A DNA stretch of 64,000 nucleotides, taken from Actinacidiphila fildesensis (GTDB taxonomy: Bacteria > Actinomycetota > Actinomycetes > Streptomycetales > Streptomycetaceae). The DNA lies in the NCBI RefSeq assembly GCF_042652185.1, contig NZ_JBHSIX010000003.1; one strand, 5' to 3'. The notes under the pieces were generated by a model that did not search any database, was not told where the DNA came from, and saw only the letters and a program-made list of their open reading frames with translations. Positions within the stretch are counted from its first letter, which is position 1, and every line of letters begins with the position of its first letter. A program made the position numbers and the translations under genes. Positions 18,057 through 25,577 of the stretch are shown here, piece after piece.

Positions 18057-18491
18057 ATGCCGGATGATGACGAGTTCGCATCCCTGGTCTTCGACGAGGA
18101 CTTCGTACGGTCCGCGCCCGTGCACGAGCCCACCGCGCGCCAGCGCATGCTCGCCGCCGCGCGGGCCCGTGCCGAGGCCGAAAGCGTTTCCGGCGGCGGG
18201 TCCGCGCCGGCCGATCCCGTCCGGTACGACACCGGCGAATCCGACGACCTGTATCTGCAGCACGTCCGTATGGCCGAAGGCCGCCCGTACCGCGGCGGCA
18301 GTGTCCGCTGGCACCGTTCACTCGCCTGGCTGCTCGCCGTGCTGATGGGAATCGGCGTGGTGGCGCTGACCTTCGCGGCCGTGTACCGGGGTGCCGGGGG
18401 CGGCCGCCAGCCCGCCGTACCTGCGCCTCCGTCGAGCGGCCGGGTCGGCAGCCAGACCCTGCCGCCGGTCGCCGCGACCCCGCTTCCCTGA
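18057..18491 (+). CDS. Small single-pass membrane protein with VFDE-FVR N-terminal motif
   Basis: A 144-residue protein with an acidic cytoplasmic N-terminus containing FASLVFDEDFVRSAPVHEP and TARQRMLAAARARAE. A Gly/Asp-rich linker follows, then one membrane segment at about 99-121 (SLAWLLAVLMGIGVVALTF), then a short Pro-rich outer tail. The next gene carries a near copy of the N-terminal motif, so the two are probably a functional pair. TACCCT lies 6 nt before the ATG and no ribosome-binding site is seen (leaderless type). The family is seen in Streptomyces without a known function. Confidence 0.75.
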   Translation: MPDDDEFASLVFDEDFVRSAPVHEPTARQRMLAAARARAEAESVSGGGSAPADPVRYDTGESDDLYLQHVRMAEGRPYRGGSVRWHRSLAWLLAVLMGIGVVALTFAAVYRGAGGGRQPAVPAPPSSGRVGSQTLPPVAATPLP

Positions 18492-18557
18492 GCTGCTGTC
18501 AGAAGTTGTCGCGTATCACGGCGTTTATATGTGCCTCCGGAGACTTAACCTTGTGGT

Positions 18558-19661
18558 ATGGCCGGTCCTGGAGACCCTCCTGAGGGCGCCCCTGAGGGAG
18601 TCCCGGGAGGTGGTGAGGACGAGTACCGATCCGTCGTCTTCGACGAATCGTTCGTTCGAGCTGCCCGTATCCAGGAGTACTCGGCCCGTGAGCGGCTGGA
18701 CGGGACCTCGCGGGCGGTGCGCGTCCGCCATATGTGGCCCGTCGCCGGCGCCCCGCGCCAGGCCCTGATCCTGGTCGTACTCATCGCCGTCGCCTTCGGC
18801 ACCGCGATCTACCTGGGCATACGTCATCCGTACAGCAGTTCGGGGCCGGATGCGGTGGAGCCGCTGCGGATCACGCTGATACCGCTGGTGCCGCCGGGCC
18901 CGGTACCGGCCGTGGACACGAAGTCGCTGTACGCGAACGATCCGGCCGCGCACTACCGGGCCGGTGCCGAAGGGCTTCCGCTGCCGACCGCGCGCCGTGT
19001 CGGGGACTTCACCGAGAGTCAGGTGATGCAGGCGCTCAGCACCACCAAGGAGTACCTGGTGGCCTCGTCGCTCGACCCGGAAGCGGTTACGGGCGGCGGT
19101 GTGCGCGCCGTCCGGGATCTGATCGATCCCGGCCAGGTCGACCAGTTCGACCGCAGCCTGAGCGCCCCGGGCGACGACGGGCAGCACGCGGCGACCGGCT
19201 GGCTGGTGCGGCTGGACCCGGCCAAGGTGCGGCTGGCCGACCAGAAGGTACGGGTGAACGGCACCATCGCGGTGGCCCAGGTCGGTGACGACCGGCTGGA
19301 GGTCGTCGCCGACCACACCTTCGTGTACGCGGTGCAGGGCGTCACCGGTTCCGGGGCGGCGCAGGGCACCACCTCGCTGTTCACCGTGCGGCGCGAGATG
19401 CGGTTCCGCTTCGACCGGGACGACCTGCGCGACCACCACATGGAAGTGGTGCAGGCCGATGTCGCCGCCGGACCGCTGTCCTGCACGGCCCCGGCCGCCG
19501 ACTACTTCCGGCCGCTGCTCGCCGGCCAGTCGCCGCAGGGCCCGACCACCGCCGATCCGTACGACCGCGACCGTCCGGCAGTATCCGTCTGCGCGGGGCT
19601 GGCGAACGGCGCCACCGGTACCCCGGCGGCGCCCTCCACCACGTCCTCAGCAGCTCCCTAG
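18558..19661 (+). CDS. Membrane-anchored extracellular protein sharing the VFDE-FVR motif
   Basis: A 367-residue protein. Residues about 20-55 carry DEYRSVVFDESFVRAARI followed by SARERL, matching the preceding protein's motif. One membrane segment lies at about 72-92 (ALILVVLIAVAFGTAIYLG). The remaining 270 residues are outside the cell: an alpha/beta domain with a probable disulphide (Cys in PLSCTAPAADY and in VSVCAGLANG) and a Pro/Thr/Ser tail. TAACCT (18546-18551) lies 6 nt before the ATG, again a leaderless pattern. It converges on the M48 protease gene. No enzymatic motif is visible. A periplasm-facing sensor or anti-sigma-like role would be a guess. Confidence 0.75.
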   Translation: MAGPGDPPEGAPEGVPGGGEDEYRSVVFDESFVRAARIQEYSARERLDGTSRAVRVRHMWPVAGAPRQALILVVLIAVAFGTAIYLGIRHPYSSSGPDAVEPLRITLIPLVPPGPVPAVDTKSLYANDPAAHYRAGAEGLPLPTARRVGDFTESQVMQALSTTKEYLVASSLDPEAVTGGGVRAVRDLIDPGQVDQFDRSLSAPGDDGQHAATGWLVRLDPAKVRLADQKVRVNGTIAVAQVGDDRLEVVADHTFVYAVQGVTGSGAAQGTTSLFTVRREMRFRFDRDDLRDHHMEVVQADVAAGPLSCTAPAADYFRPLLAGQSPQGPTTADPYDRDRPAVSVCAGLANGATGTPAAPSTTSSAAP

Positions 19662-19686
19662 GCCGCGCCCGAGGGCGTTACGGCCC

Positions 19687-19725
19687 GGAGGCGGTGCCCG
19701 GAGCCGGTGCCTGGAGCCGGTGCCC
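19687..19725. repeat. 13-bp tandem repeat between convergent genes
   Basis: Three copies of a GGAGCCGGTGCCY-type unit (19687, 19700, 19713; the first has one change) followed by a decayed fourth. They occupy most of the 75-bp gap between the two convergent stop codons. Confidence 0.7.
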
Positions 19726-19736
19726 GGGAATCGGTG

Positions 19737-20882
19737 TCACTCCGCGCGGGGACCGTTCTCCGGGCTGTCCCCGGGGCCTTCCTGCGTCTCGTCCGCCGGC
19801 CGCTCCTGGGTGCTGGTCTGCGTGCCGCCCGGACCGGTGAACTTGTTCCTGAGCTTGCCGCCGATGTCGCCCGCGCCCGTCGATATGTCGCGGATCAGGC
19901 CCATCAGCGGGTCCTTGCTGGTCTTGACGTTCTCCGCGTAGTGGTTCGCCGACTCCTTGAAGGTGTCGTAGACCGAGGTGTCCTTGTCCTCGCTCCTGCG
20001 CGGGTAGTGCCCGTCCATCAGCCGCTGGTAGTCGCGGCTCGCCGCCCACTTCTTCAGCTCGGCGGCGCGCACCGTGGTGAAGGGGTGGGTGCGCGGCAGC
20101 ACGTTCATGATCTTCAGGACGGAGTCGCGCAGGTCGCCGGCGGCCTCGTACTCGTCGGCCTGCTTCAGGAACGCGTCCACGTTCATCTCGTGCAGGTGGT
20201 TGCCGCCGGCGATCTTCATCAGCCCGCGCATCGACGCCTGCAGGTCCTGCCCGACCAGCAGCCCGGCCCGGTCGGCCGACAGCTCGGACTTGCGGAACCA
20301 CTCGCGCAGCGCCGTGACGATCGCCAGGATCGCCAGGTTGCCCAGCGGGATCCACGCGACCCGCACGGCCAGATTCGTCAGGAACAGCAGGATGGTGCGG
20401 TAGACCGAGTGGCCGGAGAGCGCATGGCCCACCTCGTGGCCCACGACCGCCCGCATCTCCTCCTCGTCGAGCAGCTCGACGAGGCCGGTGGTGACCACGA
20501 TGATCGGCGAGTCCATGCCGATGCACATCGCGTTCGGCTGCGGGTCCTGCGTGACGTACATCGACGGGACCTTCTCCAGGTCCAGGATGTAGCAGGCGTC
20601 GAGCAGCATGACGTTCAGGTGCGCGAACTGCTGGTCGCTCACCCGGACGGAGTCCGAGAGGAACAGCAGTCTCAGCGAGCGCTCGGGGAGCAGTCCGCTG
20701 AGCGCCTTGAAAGCGGTGTCGAAACCGGTCAGCTTGCGGAGCGCGACCAGCGCGGACCGGTCGGCGGGATGCTCGTACGCCCTGGAGGAGATCCCCGGGA
20801 AGCGCTTGCGCGTGCGGCTGGGCACCTTCGCGGCACCGCCACTGGACTCCGTGGAGTCGCTCGGATCGTTCGGCACGGACAT
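19737..20882 (-). CDS. M48-family membrane metalloprotease (HtpX/Ste24-like)
   Basis: Zinc-dependent membrane protease of 381 residues. The HEVGH site is at His149-Glu150-His153, with the third ligand expected in ELSADRAG about 65 residues later. Hydrophobic stretches follow HEVGH (TILLFLTNLAVRVAWIPLG, then LAILAIVTALREWF). The N-terminal 30 residues are polar and the C-terminal 90 are charged and disordered. HtpX-type enzymes cleave damaged or misfolded membrane proteins. It converges on the VFDE-FVR membrane protein pair and diverges from a 50-residue membrane peptide, so a regulatory link is possible but unproven. Confidence 0.87.
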   Translation of the reverse strand: MSVPNDPSDSTESSGGAAKVPSRTRKRFPGISSRAYEHPADRSALVALRKLTGFDTAFKALSGLLPERSLRLLFLSDSVRVSDQQFAHLNVMLLDACYILDLEKVPSMYVTQDPQPNAMCIGMDSPIIVVTTGLVELLDEEEMRAVVGHEVGHALSGHSVYRTILLFLTNLAVRVAWIPLGNLAILAIVTALREWFRKSELSADRAGLLVGQDLQASMRGLMKIAGGNHLHEMNVDAFLKQADEYEAAGDLRDSVLKIMNVLPRTHPFTTVRAAELKKWAASRDYQRLMDGHYPRRSEDKDTSVYDTFKESANHYAENVKTSKDPLMGLIRDISTGAGDIGGKLRNKFTGPGGTQTSTQERPADETQEGPGDSPENGPRAE

Positions 20883-21018
20883 AGTGACCCAACCCCCAGA
20901 TAGCCAACCGGTACATACTCTGGACGCGCGGAGCCTGCGCTAAGTTCCACAGGGCCCGCCCGTACGATGTGCGTGAGTCTTCCCGTCCACCCTCGAAACC
21001 GCAAAGGTCCTGCCGACC

Positions 21019-21171
21019 ATGACGTCATACGCAGCTGCCGCACTGACCACCCTCGCCGAGGAGTCGGGTGGGGGGAACCACGAGAGCCTCAGCCCGTATC
21101 TCACGGGCGGTGGCGCGCTGTTCGCGCTGCTCCTCCTGCTGTGGATCACGACCCGCTTCAACCGGGACTAG
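21019..21171 (+). CDS. 50-residue single-pass membrane peptide
   Basis: A short gene of 51 codons including stop. The protein starts MTSYAAAALTTLAEESGGG, then has a membrane span at about 29-45 (GGALFALLLLLWITTRF) and ends FNRD. All third positions fit Streptomyces codon use. It ends 8 nt before nadD, so the two are probably co-transcribed. Small membrane peptides of this form occur at this place in other Streptomyces. The function is unknown. Confidence 0.75.
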   Translation: MTSYAAAALTTLAEESGGGNHESLSPYLTGGGALFALLLLLWITTRFNRD

Positions 21172-21179
21172 TCTCCGCG

Positions 21180-21782
21180 ATGCCTGGGAACGTGAAGAAG
21201 CGGATCGGCGTGATGGGCGGAACGTTCGACCCCGTCCACCACGGTCACCTGGTCGCCGCCAGCGAGGTGGCGAGTCTGTTCCAGCTCGACGAGGTCGTCT
21301 TCGTGCCGACCGGCCGGCCGTGGCAGAAGGCCGACAAACCGGTCTCGCCACCCGAGGACCGGTATCTGATGACGGTGATCGCCACCGCCTCCAACCCGCA
21401 GTTCTCGGTGAGCCGCAGTGACATCGACCGCGGCGGCAAGACGTACACCATCGACACCCTGCGGGATCTGCGCGACGAGCACGCGGACGCGGACCTCTTC
21501 TTCATCACCGGCGCGGACGCGCTCAACCAGATCTTCTCCTGGCGGAACGCCGAGGAGCTCTTCTCCCTCGCGCATTTCATCGGGGTGACGCGTCCTGGGC
21601 ATACCCTGGCGGATCCGGGCTTCCCGGAGGGCGGGGTCTCGCTGGTCGAGGTTCCCGCGCTGGCGATCTCGTCGACGGACTGCCGCCAGAGAGTGGCCAA
21701 GGGCGATCCGGTCTGGTACTTGGTGCCGGACGGGGTGGTGCGCTACATCGACAAACGCAGGCTCTACCGGGACGACGGGTAG
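21180..21782 (+). CDS. nadD: Nicotinate-nucleotide adenylyltransferase
   Basis: Joins ATP to nicotinate mononucleotide to give deamido-NAD in NAD synthesis. The 200-residue nucleotidyl-transferase fold shows GGTFDPVHHGHL with the HxGH motif at 20-23, PTGRPWQK for the nicotinate side, and AISSTDCRQRV (the ISSTxxR adenylate-binding motif) near 157. ATG 21180 is chosen because the conserved region begins 8 residues later and upstream codons lie in the preceding small gene. It heads the familiar actinobacterial run nadD - LCP - rsfS - phosphatase. Confidence 0.95.
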   Translation: MPGNVKKRIGVMGGTFDPVHHGHLVAASEVASLFQLDEVVFVPTGRPWQKADKPVSPPEDRYLMTVIATASNPQFSVSRSDIDRGGKTYTIDTLRDLRDEHADADLFFITGADALNQIFSWRNAEELFSLAHFIGVTRPGHTLADPGFPEGGVSLVEVPALAISSTDCRQRVAKGDPVWYLVPDGVVRYIDKRRLYRDDG

Positions 21783-21809
21783 CGGACGCATCGCAGTGAA
21801 GGGGTCCTC

Positions 21810-23543
21810 GTGAACGACGCAAACCCCCGTTGGCAATACGCCGAGGGAGGTCCTGAGAACGGTCAGGACCCGAACGCCCCGCAGGACCCGCCCGCGCCCC
21901 AGGACCCTTACTACCAGCAGCAGTACGGATACGACCCGTATGCACAGCAGCCGGAGCAGCAGCCCCGGCAACAGCAGCCGCCGCAGCAGCAGCCGGGGTA
22001 CGCCGACCCGTACTACGCGGACCCGGCGCAGACGTACGCGGGGCAGCAGCAGGGCTGGATCCCGCAGCAGCAGCCGTATCCGGACCCCCAGTACGCGCAG
22101 CCGCAGCCCTTGCAGCAGCCGCCGTACCAGGACCCGCAGTACCAGCAGCAGCCGCAGTACGGCGCGCCGCCCGCTCAGCCGTACTACGCGGCGCCCGCCC
22201 CGGCCGCCGCCCCGCCGGCCGCCCCGGTGCCCGCGCAGGTCCCCGGGCCCGACGCCGTACCGCCGCGGCAGCAGGCCGGACAGGACTACCGCACCGAGCA
22301 GTTCGCCTTCGTCGACGAGGACGACGAGGAGTCGGAAGAGGTCATCGACTGGCTGAAGTTCTCGGAGTCCCGCACCGAACGCCGTGCCGAGACCAAGCGG
22401 CGTGGCCGCAAGCGCAAGATCGCCCTGGTGCTGCTGGTCGTGGTGGCGCTGGTCGGTGGCACCGGCTACCTCTGGAAGACCGGCCGGATCCCCGGCCTCG
22501 GCGGCTCGGGCAAGAACACGGCGGCGGCCGGCGCGGGCGGCCAGAAGCGCGATGTGATCGTGGTGAACCTGCGGCCGGTGGACGGCTCGGAGTCCTCCAC
22601 GGCGCTGCTGGTCAGCAACCAGACCACCGGCAAGGGCACCACGGTGCTGCTGCCGAACACGCTCGCCCTCAGTACCGACGACGGCGGTTCGACCACCCTC
22701 GGCAAGCAGATCGACCAGGGCCAGGAGCCGACCCGGCAGGGGCTGAACACGCTCCTCGGGTCCGACATCAAGGGCAGCTGGCGGCTGGACACCCCGTATC
22801 TGGAGATCCTCGTCGAGTCCCTCGGCGGCATCACCCTGGACACCGACACCGCGGTGAACGGGACGCAGAAGGACGCGGGCAAGGTCCTGGTCACCCAGGG
22901 CAAGGCGCAGGAGCTGAACGGCCAGGGGGCCGTCGCGTACGCCACCCACCGCGGGCCCGGCGAGGCACAGGCCAAGCAGCTCATCCGCTTCGGCCAGGTC
23001 ATGCAGGCCGTCCTGGCGAAGATGCCGAGCGACTCCGCCTCGGCGACGAAGACCGTCGAGGCGCTGAACTCGATCCCGGACCCGTCGCTGCCCGTCAACG
23101 CGCTCGGCGCCTCGCTGGCGCAGCTCGCGGAGCAGGCGAAGACGGGGACCTACAGCACCGCGCTGCTGCCGGTGCAGCCGAACGGGACGCTGAGCGCGCA
23201 GGCCACCGAGAGCGTCGTGAAGGACGTGCTGGGCGGCACCGTGAAGAACGCCGGGGCCTCGGCGCAGGCCAGGGTGCTGATCAAGGACGCCTCCGGCGAC
23301 AAGAAGGCGGCGGGCCTGGCCCAGGCCGCGATCCTGAACGGCGGCGTGTACACCTACGTGGCGGGCGGTACGGCCCCGTCGTCGCAGCCGGCCTCCGAGG
23401 TGCTCTACGCCGACGACGCCCGCAAGGCGGCGGCCGCCGATGTGGCCAAGACCCTGGGGCTGCCGGCGGGCGCGGTGAAGAAGGGAACGGTCGCCGCGAA
23501 TGCGGACATCACGGTCGTCCTCGGCAAGGACTACAAGGGCTGA
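21810..23543 (+). CDS. LytR-CpsA-Psr (LCP) family cell-wall ligase
   Basis: LCP proteins transfer undecaprenyl-linked wall polymers onto peptidoglycan outside the membrane. The 577 residues have a very Gln/Pro/Tyr-rich cytoplasmic N-terminus (about 1-165), a basic stop (RRGRKRKI), one membrane helix at about 203-225, the LCP core (about 245-410; VIVVNLRPVDG, VLLPNTLALSTDDG, HRGPGEAQAKQLIRFGQ) and a C-terminal LytR_C domain (about 485-577; LNGGVYTYVAGG). Together with the glycerol-phosphate transferase at 9.9-13.5 kb it fits a wall teichoic acid route. The GTG start has GAAGGGG upstream. A strong terminator follows. Confidence 0.88.
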   Translation: MNDANPRWQYAEGGPENGQDPNAPQDPPAPQDPYYQQQYGYDPYAQQPEQQPRQQQPPQQQPGYADPYYADPAQTYAGQQQGWIPQQQPYPDPQYAQPQPLQQPPYQDPQYQQQPQYGAPPAQPYYAAPAPAAAPPAAPVPAQVPGPDAVPPRQQAGQDYRTEQFAFVDEDDEESEEVIDWLKFSESRTERRAETKRRGRKRKIALVLLVVVALVGGTGYLWKTGRIPGLGGSGKNTAAAGAGGQKRDVIVVNLRPVDGSESSTALLVSNQTTGKGTTVLLPNTLALSTDDGGSTTLGKQIDQGQEPTRQGLNTLLGSDIKGSWRLDTPYLEILVESLGGITLDTDTAVNGTQKDAGKVLVTQGKAQELNGQGAVAYATHRGPGEAQAKQLIRFGQVMQAVLAKMPSDSASATKTVEALNSIPDPSLPVNALGASLAQLAEQAKTGTYSTALLPVQPNGTLSAQATESVVKDVLGGTVKNAGASAQARVLIKDASGDKKAAGLAQAAILNGGVYTYVAGGTAPSSQPASEVLYADDARKAAAADVAKTLGLPAGAVKKGTVAANADITVVLGKDYKG

Positions 23544-23545
23544 CA

Positions 23546-23592
23546 CCCCCCTGAGCGGCGGCCCGGGACCGGCCGGGAATCCGCTCAGGGGG
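23546..23592 (+). terminator. Terminator after the LCP gene
   Basis: CCCCCCTGAGCGG (23546-23558) pairs with CCGCTCAGGGGG (23581-23592). A second GC-rich hairpin lies in the loop. Confidence 0.85.
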
Positions 23593-23682
23593 CCTGACCA
23601 GGCCTGATGGATAACGGGTCGGGGGCTGTCCGTGGGGCGTGAGACCCTGGAGAGACACGCCCTCGACCCGAAAGCCTCACCT

Positions 23683-24117
23683 GTGACCGCCACTGACCAC
23701 TCCATCGAGCTCATCAAGGCCGCCGCGCAGGCCGCCGCCGACAAGCTCGCGCACGACATCATCGCCTATGACGTCAGCGACGTCCTCTCCATCACCGACG
23801 CGTTCCTGGTGGCCTCCGCCCCGAACGACCGGCAGGTCAAGGGCATCGTCGACGGCATCGAAGAGGCGCTCCTCAAGGAGCTGGGCACCAAGCCGGTGCG
23901 CCGCGAGGGCGAGCGCGACGGCCGCTGGGTGCTGCTCGACTACATCGACATCGTGGTCCACGTGCAGCACTCCGAGGAGCGCGTTTTCTACGCCCTCGAG
24001 CGGCTCTGGAAGGACTGCCCCGAGATCGAGCTGCCCGCCGACGCCGTCGCCACCCGCGGCAAGGCCGAGGAGCACGCGAAGCTGTACGCGGCCGAAGCGG
24101 ATGGAGACCTGAGCTGA
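23683..24117 (+). CDS. rsfS: Ribosome silencing factor RsfS
   Basis: Binds L14 of the 50S subunit and blocks joining with 30S when nutrients are short. The 144 residues contain the family blocks DKLAHDIIAYDVSDVLSITD, ASAPNDRQVKGIVDGIEE and WVLLDYIDIVVHVQHSEER, and the length is normal. GTG 23683 is preferred because it gives the usual MTATDHSIELI start; an in-frame GTG at 23632 would add 17 unconserved residues. Its stop TGA overlaps the CTG start of the next gene (CTGA), which indicates translational coupling. Confidence 0.93.
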   Translation: MTATDHSIELIKAAAQAAADKLAHDIIAYDVSDVLSITDAFLVASAPNDRQVKGIVDGIEEALLKELGTKPVRREGERDGRWVLLDYIDIVVHVQHSEERVFYALERLWKDCPEIELPADAVATRGKAEEHAKLYAAEADGDLS

Positions 24118-24767
24118 ACGGGCACACGACGGGCCGCGGCCGCCGGATCGTTCTTTGGCGGCACGGCCAGACCGAGTGGAACCTGGAGCAGCGCTTCCAG
24201 GGCAGTACCGACATCCCGCTGACCGCGGACGGTATCGCCCAGGCCCGGCGCGCCGCCAGGCTGCTCGGCGCTCTCGAACCGGCCGCGATCATCGCGTCCG
24301 ACCTGCAGCGCGCCTCCGCGACGGCCGCCGAGCTGGCCGCCGTGACCGGCCTCGGTGTGACCCACTACGAGGGGCTGCGCGAGACGTACGCGGGGGACTG
24401 GCAGGGTCTGACCCACACGGAGATCGTGGGGCGGCACGGCGAGCAGTACGCCGCCTGGAAGCGCGGCGAGCCGGTACGGCGCGGCGGCGGTGAGCTGGAG
24501 ACCGAGGTCGCGGACCGGGCGGCGCCCGTGGTGCTGGGCGAGGCCGACAAGCTGGCCGACGGCGGCACTCTCGTGGTGGTCAGCCACGGCGGCACGATCC
24601 GCACCACGATCGGCCGGCTGCTGGGGCTGGAAGCGGGCAACTGGGAGGCCCTCGGGGGTCTGTCGAACTGCTGCTGGTCGGTGCTGGGCGAGGGAGCGCG
24701 CGGTTGGCGGCTGCTGGAGCACAACGCGGGCACGCTGCCCGAACCGGTGCTCGGCGACGACAACTGA
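24114..24767 (+). CDS. Histidine phosphatase family protein with CTG start
   Basis: Phosphoglycerate-mutase-like phosphatase of 217 residues. Catalytic His17 lies in WRHGQTEWN, the phosphate-binding Arg in FQGSTDIPLT and SDLQRASATA, and the second catalytic His158 in VVSHGGTIRTT. The substrate is unknown. No ATG, GTG or TTG exists in frame before the catalytic His; the first is the GTG at 24342, inside the domain. CTG 24114 has GGAG 7 nt upstream, overlaps the rsfS stop by four bases, and gives MNGHTTGRGRRIVLW, the expected N-terminus. It is therefore annotated as a CTG-initiated gene coupled to rsfS. Confidence 0.88.
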   Translation: MNGHTTGRGRRIVLWRHGQTEWNLEQRFQGSTDIPLTADGIAQARRAARLLGALEPAAIIASDLQRASATAAELAAVTGLGVTHYEGLRETYAGDWQGLTHTEIVGRHGEQYAAWKRGEPVRRGGGELETEVADRAAPVVLGEADKLADGGTLVVVSHGGTIRTTIGRLLGLEAGNWEALGGLSNCCWSVLGEGARGWRLLEHNAGTLPEPVLGDDN

Positions 24768-24861
24768 TCCACTCGCCGGTGGATCACCGGGCGGATTTCG
24801 CATCTGCCCCGGAGACCGGTTAAGCTTCTTCTCGTTCCCAGCGCGAGCCGCTGGAAACGGC

Positions 24862-24934
<73 letters not shown>

Positions 24935-24941
24935 CGATAAG

Positions 24942-24974
24942 GATCCCGTCCGATCACTGCGATCGGGCGGGATC
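24942..24974 (+). terminator. Terminator after tRNA-Ala copy 1
   Basis: GATCCCGTCCGATC (24942-24955) and GATCGGGCGGGATC (24961-24974) form a 14-bp stem with one G-T pair, followed by TTT. Confidence 0.85.
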
Positions 24975-25027
24975 TTTGCGTTTCCGCAGGTCAGCCGCGT
25001 GTGGGTCCGGCTCTGGCCGGGCGCGGG

Positions 25028-25525
25028 TCAGTCGATGGTGTCGCCGAGGGACTCGGAGAGATGCCGCAGGGCGTTGGCGAGGGCCGCCCGCTCGGGTTCG
25101 GTCAGCGCGGCGAGCAGCCGGTTCTCGGTGGCGAGGTGGTCGGGCAGCACCTCGTCGATGAGATCGCGGCCGTCACGGGTGAGAGCGACATGCACCACAC
25201 GGCGGTCCGACGGGCTGGGGGTGCGCGTCACCAGGCCGCGGTCCTGGAGGCGGTCCAGCCGCTGGGTGACGGCTCCTGAGGTGACCATGGCCGCCAGCAT
25301 CAGCTCGGCCGGTGTCAGCCGGTTCTCGGGGCCGCTGCGGCGCAGCGTGGCGAGGACGTCGAACGACGCGGCGTCGAGTCCGTGCGCGGCGAACGTACGG
25401 CGGAGTTCGGCGTCGATCACCCGCGAGAGCCGTTTCAGCCGGCCGATCACCGCCATCGGCGAGACGTCGAGGTCGGGGCGCTGCGTTCCCCACTGCTCCA
25501 GCACGCGGTCCACATGATCTGCCAC
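25028..25525 (-). CDS. MarR-family transcriptional regulator
   Basis: A 165-residue winged-helix repressor-type protein. The helix-turn-helix lies at about 70-95 (LTPAELMLAAMVTSGAVTQ) and the wing in DRGLVTRTPSPSDRRVVHV, flanked by the dimerising helices. It is divergent from an EamA-type exporter with only 26 bp between start codons, so it probably controls the exporter and itself. GTG 25525 is preceded by TACAGT 6 nt upstream on the minus strand and no Shine-Dalgarno, a leaderless arrangement. The ligand is unknown. Confidence 0.88.
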   Translation of the reverse strand: MADHVDRVLEQWGTQRPDLDVSPMAVIGRLKRLSRVIDAELRRTFAAHGLDAASFDVLATLRRSGPENRLTPAELMLAAMVTSGAVTQRLDRLQDRGLVTRTPSPSDRRVVHVALTRDGRDLIDEVLPDHLATENRLLAALTEPERAALANALRHLSESLGDTID

Positions 25526-25577
25526 CTGAGTACTGTACCAATGTCTTAGCGATGAGATACATTGCCTTAGTGCTAAG
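25526..25577. promoter_or_regulatory. Overlapping divergent promoters and putative operator for marR/eamA pair
   Basis: Minus-strand -10 TACAGT (plus 25532-25537) lies 6 nt before GTG 25525. Plus-strand CAATGT (25539-25544) lies 7 nt before ATG 25552. The -10 elements are almost adjacent, so RNA polymerase could hardly use both at once. CTTAGC (25545-25550) and GCTAAG (25572-25577) form an inverted repeat, the second half sitting in the compact palindrome CTTAGTGCTAAG. The A+T content is unusual for the window. Confidence 0.5.

Noticed and set aside
14254..18321. Open minus-strand frame of more than 1,300 codons across proB-proA
   Set aside because: It crosses several well-supported plus-strand genes and their gaps and has no recognisable domain.
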